From assembly GCA_963613665.1 (NCBI GenBank), contig CAVEAL010000019.1:1-45714 (forward strand): a stretch of DNA of 45,714 nt. Direction: 5' to 3'. The notes under the pieces are model-generated. The model saw nothing but the letters and a program-made list of their open reading frames with translations. It made no database searches and was not told where the DNA came from. Shown piece by piece: positions 29,703 to 37,678 of this stretch; positions within the stretch are counted from its first letter, which is position 1, and the number at the start of each line of letters is the position of its first letter. The position numbers and the translations under genes are program-made. Source of the stretch: F23-B02 sp963613665. Lineage in GTDB: Bacteria; Bacillota; Clostridia; Oscillospirales; Oscillospiraceae.

Positions 29703-31820
29703 ATGAAGAATACGTTCAAAATATTCTTTTCCGACATCAAAAGCCTGTCAAGGCATTTCTTTGCGATCGCCGTCGTGATCGCCATAACGATTCTGCCGGC
29801 GCTGTATGCCTGGGTCAACATCTACGCAAACTCCGACCCCTACGGAAACACGGGCAATATAAGCATTGCCGTGGCCTCCGACGATAAGGGCTACGAGGGC
29901 GAGAACAAGGGCGAGACGATACTCGAGGGGCTGAAGGACAACACGTCGATAAACTGGGTGTTTACCGGCAGCACCGATAAGGCAAAAAAGGGTGTTGACA
30001 GCGGCAAGTACTATGCCGCTATACTCATCGGTGAGAACTTCAGCCGCAATATGTACGATCTGAAAAGCGCGCTCACCGATGATGAGAGCACCATTACATA
30101 CTATGTGAACGCAAAAACCAACGCCATTGCGACAAAGATCACCGACACCGCGGCCGAGACGGTCAAACAGAATATCCAGGTAGAGTACCTGAAGGTGCTG
30201 TTCCAGACCGTTTTCACGACCGGACAGGAGATAGGTGAGGACATAGACGAGGAGCAGGCGGTAAACGCCGTTATCTCGCAGCTTACGGACCTGAGCAAGA
30301 GCCTCAGGCAGTACAGCGAGTCGATAGGCCGCTTTGTGGATAACAGCTCGTCTATATCCTACGTTCTCTCCGGCATCGGAAGCTCCTCGGCAAACGCGTC
30401 GTCGGCGCTTTCCGGCTCTCAGGCGAAAATCGACTCCGCCAAGGCTGCCGTCACGAACGCGCAGACGGCGATAGACCAGCTGGCCGAGGGCGTTGACGGA
30501 AAGCTCGCAGAGCTTGAGAGCGACCTTGACGAGCTGACGGAGGCCCTGAACAAGCTTGCATCCAGCGAGGTCATAAACGGCACCATCGAGCTGCACAATC
30601 AGATGGTCGATAACGCCAAGAACGCCGCCGCAAAATTGCAGACTCATCTTGAGACCCTGCGTGCGCTGCTTCCGGAAAACAGCGCACTGAGCGGCACATC
30701 CTACGTTGCAAACACCCTCGACGCGCTCATTGAGCGCACAAAGCAGATGCAGACCCAGCTTGAGCTGCTGCGTGACGACTCGAGCTTTGCGGAGGATGCG
30801 GCGAACATAACCGGCGCATGTGCCGACACGGTTTCGCTTATGCGCTCGATGATAACAAACGAGCTCAAGACAGGCATCGACCTCATGCTTTCGAACCTTT
30901 CGAGCACCATGAACATGATGGGACCGCTCATTTCGAGCCTCGGCATCACGCTCGACGATATCGCACCAGTAATAAACTCGGCAGGAGATACGCTCCAATA
31001 CGTATCCTCGTCAATGACGCGTCTGAAGTCGCTCATGGAGCGCGTGGCGGACTCCTGCGACGATCTGCTGCAGAAGATAAACGAGGGCACTGCCGATGAG
31101 CGTCTGCAGACGATCATAACCGTTCTCAACGGCAACGCCGAAAAATATGCGGAGTTCCTGTCCGAGCCCGTCAAGGTGACGGAGGAGACGATCTATCCCA
31201 CCGCAAGCTACGGCGACGCCATGACACCGTTCTACTCGGTGCTTGCCATCTGGGTCGGCGGCGTTATCCTCGTTGCCATTTTGAAGGCCGAGGCCGAGCC
31301 CAAGGGACTGCGCAACGTCACCGAGGGACAGAAATACTGGGGCAAGTTCCTGCTGTTTTTCTTCCTCGGACAGGCTCAGGCGGCGGTCATCGTGCTGGGC
31401 GATATCTACATTCTCAACTGTCAGGTGGAAAACCCGTGGCTGTTCTGGGCAGCGGCTGCGGTGACGAGCTTCGTGTTTATTTCGCTCATCTATTCGCTGG
31501 CGCTGGCCTTCGGCGATATAGGCAAGGCCATCGTCGTCGTCATCATGGTCGTGCAGATAGCGGGCTCCTCGGGCTCTTACCCGATTGAGATCCTGCCGGA
31601 TATCTTCAGCAAGATATATCTGTTCTTCCCCTTCCCGTATGCGATAAACGCGATGCGCGAGGCGATATTCGGCATGTACCACTGGGATTACCTCATCTAC
31701 CTCGGCGAGCTTCTCATCTTCGCCGTGGCGGGCATTGCGATCGGCCTTGTGGCCCGCAGACCATTTATTAAAATGAACCGTTTCGTCGAGGACGAAATGG
31801 AGAAGTCGGGGGTGCTGTGA
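29703..31820 (+). CDS. YhgE/Pip family membrane protein (first copy)
   Basis: A 705-residue protein with one N-terminal membrane helix (about residues 18-40, ending LPALYAWVNIYANSDPYGNTG), a long extracellular part and about six C-terminal helices (about 520-705). The NIYANSDPYGNTG block is the YhgE/Pip signature. The middle section (about 190-450) is rich in heptads, so coiled coil is likely. Relatives include phage infection protein (Pip) and YhgE; some act with ABC-2-like exporters. The ATG at 29703 follows AAGGGTGG. It is one base from the next gene and forms an operon with it. Confidence 0.88.
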   Translation: MKNTFKIFFSDIKSLSRHFFAIAVVIAITILPALYAWVNIYANSDPYGNTGNISIAVASDDKGYEGENKGETILEGLKDNTSINWVFTGSTDKAKKGVDSGKYYAAILIGENFSRNMYDLKSALTDDESTITYYVNAKTNAIATKITDTAAETVKQNIQVEYLKVLFQTVFTTGQEIGEDIDEEQAVNAVISQLTDLSKSLRQYSESIGRFVDNSSSISYVLSGIGSSSANASSALSGSQAKIDSAKAAVTNAQTAIDQLAEGVDGKLAELESDLDELTEALNKLASSEVINGTIELHNQMVDNAKNAAAKLQTHLETLRALLPENSALSGTSYVANTLDALIERTKQMQTQLELLRDDSSFAEDAANITGACADTVSLMRSMITNELKTGIDLMLSNLSSTMNMMGPLISSLGITLDDIAPVINSAGDTLQYVSSSMTRLKSLMERVADSCDDLLQKINEGTADERLQTIITVLNGNAEKYAEFLSEPVKVTEETIYPTASYGDAMTPFYSVLAIWVGGVILVAILKAEAEPKGLRNVTEGQKYWGKFLLFFFLGQAQAAVIVLGDIYILNCQVENPWLFWAAAAVTSFVFISLIYSLALAFGDIGKAIVVVIMVVQIAGSSGSYPIEILPDIFSKIYLFFPFPYAINAMREAIFGMYHWDYLIYLGELLIFAVAGIAIGLVARRPFIKMNRFVEDEMEKSGVL

Positions 31821-31821
31821 T

Positions 31822-32211
31822 ATGGCAAAGAAGCTGAATGTCCGCGTCCGTGAAAACAGCACCGACGTGCTCTACGGCAAGCTGCTGATGTATGCCGAGC
31901 AGGTGCATCAGAACAACAAGCGCCGTATAAAAAACGGGCTGATAAGCCTGATCATAATCCCCGTAGTGCTCATTGCGATACTCGCTCTGACCGACAGCTC
32001 ACGCATAGTGTTCCTTATCATATGGATAGCCTGCATGTTCGTCGTCGCGGCATTCCTGCTGTTTGTTGCGTACTCCGACTGGACGCTGCAGGCGACGATA
32101 AACGAGCTTTCACGCGATGAGCTCGGCGAGCTCGACAGTCTTATAAGCGTAAAGCCGCCGCGCCGCGGCCTGAAGCTGCTGCAAAAGCTTGAAGAGGAGG
32201 TGACGAAGTGA
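31822..32211 (+). CDS. Small two-helix membrane protein between two YhgE genes
   Basis: A 129-residue protein, unrecognised family. Two adjacent membrane helices (about residues 41-60 and 65-88) with a short loop, a charged N-terminus with KLLMYAEQVHQNNKRRIKNG, and a charged C-terminus with a Lys-Arg-rich stretch. Its start is one base after the first YhgE stop and its stop overlaps the second YhgE start by four bases, so it is translationally coupled. It is probably a partner of the YhgE proteins. Confidence 0.75.
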   Translation: MAKKLNVRVRENSTDVLYGKLLMYAEQVHQNNKRRIKNGLISLIIIPVVLIAILALTDSSRIVFLIIWIACMFVVAAFLLFVAYSDWTLQATINELSRDELGELDSLISVKPPRRGLKLLQKLEEEVTK

Positions 32212-34355
32212 AAAATATCCTCACCATATGCCGCAACGACCTGCGCAGGATATCCTCGAGCGTCGTCGCCATCGTCATCATTCTCGGCCTTGCGGCCGTG
32301 CCCTGCCTTTACGCATGGTTCAACATTTTCTCGAACTGGGACCCCTACGGCACCGATGCAACCTCGCGCATCAAGGTCGCCGTCGCGTCCGATGATGCCG
32401 GCGCAAGCGTGCTGGGCCTGAAGATAAACATCGGCGATCAGGTCATATCCGCACTTGAGGCAAACGACGCCATCGGCTGGCAGTTTGTCGATACCAGGCA
32501 GGATGCCCTCGACCTTGTTTACAGCGGCGACTGCTACGCGGCGCTCATCGTGCCCGAGGATTTCACCACCAACGTCACCAGCTTTTTAAGCGGCGACATT
32601 ACGAACCCCGAGATAATCTTCTATCAGAACGACAAGAAAAACGCCATCGCGCCGAAGATAACCGGCAAGGCGAAGACTGCCGTTCAGGAGCAGGTAAACG
32701 CGACCTTCGTGCAGACGATATCCGACGATATCGCCTCGCTGATCTCCGTTGCCAACGCAAACGGCGTGACCGCAGAGAGCCTTCTTAACGATCTGAGCTC
32801 CGACATAAGCGATCTGAGCCTCAAGCTCTCGGACTGCTGCGCGGCTCTGAGCGCCGCAAACGGCCTGACAAACTCCGCGCGCAACCTCATAAGCGTCGCG
32901 GTAAACCTCTGCAACAACACCTCTGCAACGCTCGACCAGTCCAAGGAGCTTTTAAACAAGGTCAGCGACGACACCGCGACGATAGACAGCCGCATAGATA
33001 CCACCGTGCAGAGCGTGACCACCGCTCTTGCGCAGGCGGATTCAAACCTTGCCGCCATCCAGACGAGTCTGGAAAATGCGTTTTCCGACATAAACCGCTA
33101 TAACGACTATGTATCCACCGGCCTTGCCGCCGACGTTGCGATGCTCGATGCACTGAGCACCAACTGCTCGGACATGGCGCAGTCGTTTACGTCCATAGGC
33201 TTTGACGCCGCAGCGACGCAGATGTCGGCTCTTGCCTCAAAGCTCAAGAGCCTGAGCGCAGCCCTCGGCGCTTTGCAGACTGCGACAGACGAAAGCTGGG
33301 AGAGCGTTCGCGCACAGCAGGAGTCGATCATCGGCTCCGTTACCTCCGCGCGCGAGACGATAAGCAGCCTCTCGGCCACCGTCAGCAGCGATCTCGGTCC
33401 CAAGCTGCACGCGGCGCTGAACAATGCGCAGGGCGCGTCAAGCACCGTCAGCTCCGTCCTCGGCAGGCTCCAGAGCTCGACGAGCGCACTGAGCGGAACG
33501 CTCAGTTCCTATCTCGGCTCGATCGGCACGATGCAGTCGGGCTTTGCCGACACGCAGAAGGCCATAGAGGGTGCGCAGGCGGAGCTTGAGGTCATATCCG
33601 AGTTTGTCTCGGCTCTTGCCGGCAGCAAACTGCTTGCCGAGGTATCGGATACGCTTGAAAATAACGGCGACCTCGTCGGCGGCTACCTCGCATCACCCAT
33701 CAGCATGGACACCGTCATAAAGTACGAGATAGAGACCTACGGCTCGGCAATGGCTCCGTTCTACACGGTGCTGGCCCAGTGGGTCGGCGCGCTGCTCAAC
33801 GCGGTGTTCCTCAAGGTCAAGATCCGCAAGGAGGATGAGCCCGCAAACCTCCGTCTGCACGAGAGATTTTTCGGCCGCTACGGTCTGTTCTTCCTCGTCG
33901 CCGTCGGTCAGGCGCTCATCGTCTCGCTGGGCGATCTGTTCTATGTTCAGATCCAGTGTCTGTATCCGTGGCGCTTTGTGCTTGCCACGGTCGTCACCGG
34001 CATAAGCTTCTCGCTTTTAAATTACGCGCTTGTTTTTGCGCTCGACAATATCGGTATGGCGATCTCGGTTATCGTCATGGTCATCCAAGTCGGCGGCTCG
34101 GGCGGCACCTACCCCGTGGAGGTACTGCCGGATATATTCCAGAAGCTGTACGACTATATGCCCTTCAAATACGCAATGAACGCTATGCGTGAGACCATCG
34201 GAGGGTTGTACGGCAATGCTTATCTTTTCAATATCGAAGTCCTCGCGGGCATCGCAGCAGGCTCGATAATAATGGGACTTGCATTGTACTACCCCTGCCT
34301 TGGCCTGAACCGCTTAATTGAAACGAGTAAAAGAAGGAGCGAGATTATGTTATGA
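32208..34355 (+). CDS. YhgE/Pip family membrane protein (second copy)
   Basis: A 715-residue paralogue with the same layout: N-terminal helix (about 18-40), signature NIFSNWDPYGTDAT, a Ser/Ala/Asp-rich middle region (about 190-480) that looks helical or coiled, and C-terminal membrane helices from about 520, including GGSGGTYPVEVLPDIF. The start is inside the preceding small gene. Its stop overlaps the next gene by four bases. Two diverged copies may form a hetero-oligomeric complex; I have no direct evidence. Confidence 0.87.
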   Translation: MKNILTICRNDLRRISSSVVAIVIILGLAAVPCLYAWFNIFSNWDPYGTDATSRIKVAVASDDAGASVLGLKINIGDQVISALEANDAIGWQFVDTRQDALDLVYSGDCYAALIVPEDFTTNVTSFLSGDITNPEIIFYQNDKKNAIAPKITGKAKTAVQEQVNATFVQTISDDIASLISVANANGVTAESLLNDLSSDISDLSLKLSDCCAALSAANGLTNSARNLISVAVNLCNNTSATLDQSKELLNKVSDDTATIDSRIDTTVQSVTTALAQADSNLAAIQTSLENAFSDINRYNDYVSTGLAADVAMLDALSTNCSDMAQSFTSIGFDAAATQMSALASKLKSLSAALGALQTATDESWESVRAQQESIIGSVTSARETISSLSATVSSDLGPKLHAALNNAQGASSTVSSVLGRLQSSTSALSGTLSSYLGSIGTMQSGFADTQKAIEGAQAELEVISEFVSALAGSKLLAEVSDTLENNGDLVGGYLASPISMDTVIKYEIETYGSAMAPFYTVLAQWVGALLNAVFLKVKIRKEDEPANLRLHERFFGRYGLFFLVAVGQALIVSLGDLFYVQIQCLYPWRFVLATVVTGISFSLLNYALVFALDNIGMAISVIVMVIQVGGSGGTYPVEVLPDIFQKLYDYMPFKYAMNAMRETIGGLYGNAYLFNIEVLAGIAAGSIIMGLALYYPCLGLNRLIETSKRRSEIML

Positions 34356-35014
34356 TCATTGATTTCAAAGCACATGTCATGCCGGGCATGGACAAAACCT
34401 GCAAAAGCAGGATCGACACCATTCGCCGCCTTATGGCGGCGAAGGATGCCGGAGTTGATGTGATCGTCGCCGCACCCGTTTACGATCCCGACGAGTGCAG
34501 CGTCGAGGAATTTCTCGACCGCCGCCGCCAGTCCGAGGATATACTCGGCAGCCTCATGAACGATGAGCTGCCCGAAGTGCTTCCGGCTGCGGTGGTAAAG
34601 TTCAGCGAAAGGCTTCTGAGCGAGGAGGAGCTCCCGGAGCTCTGCTTCGGAGATAAGTGCTTCCTGCTGAACATGGAGGGCGTCGAATGGAACGAAACCA
34701 CCGAGGCCGTGCTGCGCAGACTGTCCGGCAAGCTCGGCATGAACGTCATTCTGACCGACGCGGAGGAGGATGTGCTTAAAAACCACGAAAAGCTGCAGCA
34801 GCTCGGTGTGCACATCATGCTCGACCTCGACGAGATCCACCACAAGAAGCAGATACGCGCCTACCTCCCGCTCATCGGCAGCGGCCTTGTCTGCGCCCTT
34901 TGCAGCGACTGGGCATCCGAAGCACCGTACCGCTTCCTGCGCAAGACCATAAGGCGCATGGACGAGGCCTTCGACACCGTCATGGCCGCCTCGGCACACC
35001 TGCTGGGCAAGTGA
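34352..35014 (+). CDS. PHP-like (CpsB/YwqE-type) protein with altered metal motif
   Basis: A 220-residue protein with the layout of CpsB/YwqE tyrosine phosphatases: an N-terminal metal motif, a middle helical part with LLNMEGVEW, a beta-strand VHIMLDLDEI, and a C-terminal CSDWASEAPYRFLRKTIRRM region. The usual DxHSHxxPGxDD start reads DFKAHVMPGMD, so the first metal-binding His is Lys. The usual SDAH near the end reads SDWA. Activity is therefore doubtful. It is coupled to the YhgE gene by a four-base overlap. No capsule genes are near. Confidence 0.6.
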   Translation: MIIDFKAHVMPGMDKTCKSRIDTIRRLMAAKDAGVDVIVAAPVYDPDECSVEEFLDRRRQSEDILGSLMNDELPEVLPAAVVKFSERLLSEEELPELCFGDKCFLLNMEGVEWNETTEAVLRRLSGKLGMNVILTDAEEDVLKNHEKLQQLGVHIMLDLDEIHHKKQIRAYLPLIGSGLVCALCSDWASEAPYRFLRKTIRRMDEAFDTVMAASAHLLGK

Positions 35015-35082
35015 GCGGAAAGTAATTGCCGAACGAAAGCCTGTCAGCCGACGCACTATCAAAGGAAAATAGAGAAGAATGT

Positions 35083-35114
35083 TTACCCCCGACGTTAAAT
35101 ACGGTCGGGGGTAA
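35083..35114 (+). terminator. Terminator after the YhgE operon
   Basis: A perfect 11-bp stem, TTACCCCCGAC (35083-35093) with GTCGGGGGTAA (35104-35114), and a 10-base loop. The tail GATTTATATT is T-rich but short. It separates the YhgE operon from the MATE promoter. Confidence 0.75.
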
Positions 35115-35122
35115 GATTTATA

Positions 35123-35153
35123 TTGACTCTACAATAGATGTAGAGTTTAATAT
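35123..35153 (+). promoter_or_regulatory. MerR-type promoter of the MATE-MerR operon
   Basis: TTGACT (35123-35128), a 19-base spacer and TAATAT (35148-35153). In the spacer lies a perfect inverted repeat with 8-bp arms (ACTCTACA at 35126-35133, TGTAGAGT at 35139-35146) and a 5-base centre. An overlong spacer with a dyad is the known design of MerR-activated promoters; the cognate regulator is the second gene of this operon. Confidence 0.85.
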
Positions 35154-35178
35154 AGCTAAACATAAGGAGAGTGACAGC

Positions 35179-36522
35179 ATGGAACGCAATCTGACCACCG
35201 GCAGCGTGTTTAAAAATATCGTCGTCTTTTCGCTGCCGTATTTTCTTTCATACTTCCTGCAAACGCTTTACGGTCTGGCAGACCTCTTCATAATCGGCCG
35301 GTATGAGGGCGTTGCATCTACAACGGCGGTGTCCGTCGGCAGCCAGGTCATGCATATGCTCACGGTCATGATAGTCGGCCTTGCCATGGGCACGACGGTG
35401 TCGATAGGCCGCGCTGTCGGAGCGGGCGACAAAAAACGCGTCTCGGCCTGCGTGGGCAACACGGTGACTCTGTTCATGCTCGTATCGCTCGTCATGACGG
35501 CGGCGCTCATACTGCTTGTGCGCCCGATCGTTTCGGTCATGTCAACGCCCGAGGCGGCGGTGGAGGGCACGGTGAGCTACCTCGTCATATGCTTTGCCGG
35601 CATCCCGCTCATAACGGCCTACAACATCATAAGCAGCATTTTCCGCGGCATGGGCGACAGCAAAAGCCCCATGTATTTCATCGCCGTGGCCTGCGCGGCG
35701 AATATAGCGCTCGACTATCTTTTCATGGGCGCGATGGGGCTCGGTCCCGCCGGCGCGGCGCTCGGCACGACGCTTGCCCAGGCCGTGAGCGTAGTGACCG
35801 CGCTCATCGCCATACGCAGGCGCAGGAGCATAGCTCTTTCAAAAAGCGATCTGCGGCCGCAAAGCGGCGTCATGGGGCAGATACTTTCCATCGGCGTGCC
35901 TGTCGCGCTTCAGGACGGACTTATCCAGATCGCCTTCATACTCATAACCGTCATCGCAAACCGCCGCGGTCTCACCGACGCCGCTGCGGTCGGCATAGTC
36001 GAAAAATTCATAAGCTTTGTGTTCCTCGTGCCCTCGTCGATGCTCTCGACGGTGTCGGCGCTCGGCGCGCAGAACTTCGGTGCTGGTAAGCCCGAGCGCG
36101 CACGGCAGACGCTGTGGTATTCCATTGCGATCGCAGCGGGCTTCGGCTTGCTTGTGAGTATACTCGTCCAGTTTATCGCAGAGCCCGTCGTCGGCCTGTT
36201 CACGCGCGACGAAGCCGTCATCACTGCCGGAGGCCCATACCTTCGCGGCTATATCTTCGACTGCCTCTTTGCCGGAATGCACTTCTGCTTCAGCGGCTAT
36301 TTCTGCGCCTGCGGCAAGTCGATGATCTCGTTTATCCACAATATATCCGGTGTTGCGCTTGTACGCGTTCCGGGTGCGTACCTCATGTCGGAAATGTTTC
36401 CGGCTACGCTGCTCCCCATGGGACTTGCGACGGCGGCGGGCTCGGTCCTGCAGGTCCTGATCTGCATCGTCGCCTACAGAATAATAAGAGGAAGGGAGGA
36501 GCGGCAGCTTGGACAGGGATAA
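35179..36522 (+). CDS. MATE-family multidrug efflux transporter
   Basis: A 447-residue, 12-helix exporter of the MATE superfamily, DinF/NorM-like. Typical segments: the start VFSLPYFLSYFLQTLYGLADLF, the YNIISSIFRGMGDSKSPM loop, the second half SIGVPVALQDGLIQIAF, and LGAQNFGAGKPERARQT. The ATG at 35179 follows AAGGAGAG. It is driven by the MerR-type promoter upstream and overlaps the MerR gene by 14 bases. The exported compound probably induces the operon through the MerR protein; its identity is unknown. Confidence 0.93.
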   Translation: MERNLTTGSVFKNIVVFSLPYFLSYFLQTLYGLADLFIIGRYEGVASTTAVSVGSQVMHMLTVMIVGLAMGTTVSIGRAVGAGDKKRVSACVGNTVTLFMLVSLVMTAALILLVRPIVSVMSTPEAAVEGTVSYLVICFAGIPLITAYNIISSIFRGMGDSKSPMYFIAVACAANIALDYLFMGAMGLGPAGAALGTTLAQAVSVVTALIAIRRRRSIALSKSDLRPQSGVMGQILSIGVPVALQDGLIQIAFILITVIANRRGLTDAAAVGIVEKFISFVFLVPSSMLSTVSALGAQNFGAGKPERARQTLWYSIAIAAGFGLLVSILVQFIAEPVVGLFTRDEAVITAGGPYLRGYIFDCLFAGMHFCFSGYFCACGKSMISFIHNISGVALVRVPGAYLMSEMFPATLLPMGLATAAGSVLQVLICIVAYRIIRGREERQLGQG

Positions 36523-37327
36523 TCTGTTTTCCATCGGCGAGACGGCGCGTATGTTCGGCCTGAGCGTCGGCACACTGCGCCACTACGAGGCACTCGGGCT
36601 CGTGCGCCCCGAGTACGTCGATCCGGATACCGGCTACCGCTATTACAGCGTGCGGCAGTTTGAGCCCCTGAACACCGTCCGCTACCTGCGCATGCTGGAT
36701 ATGCCGCTGCCGGAGATCGGTGATTTTCTCAAAAACCGCGATGTCGGCAGCATCGAGCAGAAGCTTCTGCACCAGAAGGCGGAGATAGAAAAAAAGCAGC
36801 GCGAGCTGCGGATAATCGCACGCAGGATAGATAAGCGCCTGAGCATGCTCGCCGACGCAAGAAGTGCAGCGCTTGACCTCATAGAGGAAAAAATTCTGCC
36901 GCCCTGCCGCCTTTTGTGGATAGAAAGGCCGCTTGAGCTGGACGATGCACTGAGCATGGAGCTGCCCATACGCAGTCTCGACGGCAGCCGCCGCGATACG
37001 GCGGTGTTCCTCGGCAAGGTCGGCGTCGGTATATCGCAGGAGGATCTGTCGGCCGGACGCTACAATAAATATGACCGCATTTTTCTCATCCTCGACGAGG
37101 ACGAGGCAGGAGACGGCGCGAGAGAGCTGCCGGAGGCGCACTGCGTCACGCTCCGCTACTGCGGAAGTCACCGCGAGGCCGCCGCGCAGTACGAGAGGCT
37201 TGCCGAATACATGCGCCTGCACGGCCTTGCACCGGCCGGCTTTTCGCGCGAGGTCACGATGATAGACTACGGCATGACCTCAGACCCCGGACAGTTCGTA
37301 ACGCAGATAAGCATACCCGTCGAATAG
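36509..37327 (+). CDS. MerR-family regulator, BmrR-like
   Basis: A 272-residue MerR protein. The N-terminal winged helix FSIGETARMFGLSVGTLRHYEALGLV is followed by the DPDTGYRYYSVRQ wing, a long dimerisation coiled coil (about 70-120), and a C-terminal effector domain of the GyrI/BmrR type (about 125-270). The start is TTG, within the MATE gene, with GGGAGGAG as the ribosome site. It probably activates the operon through the 19-base-spacer promoter when bound to a drug-like ligand, so it controls its own synthesis. Confidence 0.92.
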   Translation: MDRDNLFSIGETARMFGLSVGTLRHYEALGLVRPEYVDPDTGYRYYSVRQFEPLNTVRYLRMLDMPLPEIGDFLKNRDVGSIEQKLLHQKAEIEKKQRELRIIARRIDKRLSMLADARSAALDLIEEKILPPCRLLWIERPLELDDALSMELPIRSLDGSRRDTAVFLGKVGVGISQEDLSAGRYNKYDRIFLILDEDEAGDGARELPEAHCVTLRYCGSHREAAAQYERLAEYMRLHGLAPAGFSREVTMIDYGMTSDPGQFVTQISIPVE

Positions 37328-37330
37328 AAA

Positions 37331-37356
37331 AAGCCCGCATCAGACGATGCGGGCTT
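37331..37356. terminator. Terminator between merR and rpmE
   Basis: A perfect 11-bp stem, AAGCCCGCATC (37331-37341) with GATGCGGGCTT (37346-37356). Read on the minus strand it has a TTTTT tail, so it mainly ends rpmE; the plus-strand tail is poor. Confidence 0.85.
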
Positions 37357-37374
37357 AAACTTTGTAATTTCAAA

Positions 37375-37575
37375 TTACTTCAGGCCGTACTTCTTGTTGA
37401 ACTTATCAACGCGGCCGCTGGTATCGACCAGCTTCTGCTTGCCGGTGTAGAAGGGGTGGCACTTCGAGCAGATCTCGACGGTGATGCCGGGGCGGGTCGA
37501 GCCGGTCTCGATAGTTGCGCCGCAGGCGCACTTTATAACGGTGGGCTGATAGTTAGGATGGATTCCTGCCTTCAT
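37375..37575 (-). CDS. rpmE: 50S ribosomal protein L31, zinc-binding form
   Basis: A 66-residue ribosomal protein. MKAGIHPNYQPTVIKCACGATI begins the typical L31 sequence. Zinc ligands are the CACG cysteines (16, 18) and the pair in ICSKCHPFYTGKQK (36, 39), so this is the zinc-containing C+ type, not the zinc-free paralogue. GAGGAGA precedes the start. It is read alone on the minus strand and ends at the hairpin shared with merR. Confidence 0.97.
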   Translation of the reverse strand: MKAGIHPNYQPTVIKCACGATIETGSTRPGITVEICSKCHPFYTGKQKLVDTSGRVDKFNKKYGLK

Positions 37576-37678
37576 TGTTCATATCTCCTCGTCATAGGCT
37601 ATCTTGAGCATGCAAAACGCATGGTTACAAGACGCAAAGCTAATTTTAGCACAGGCAATATCCAATTGCAACAGTTTT

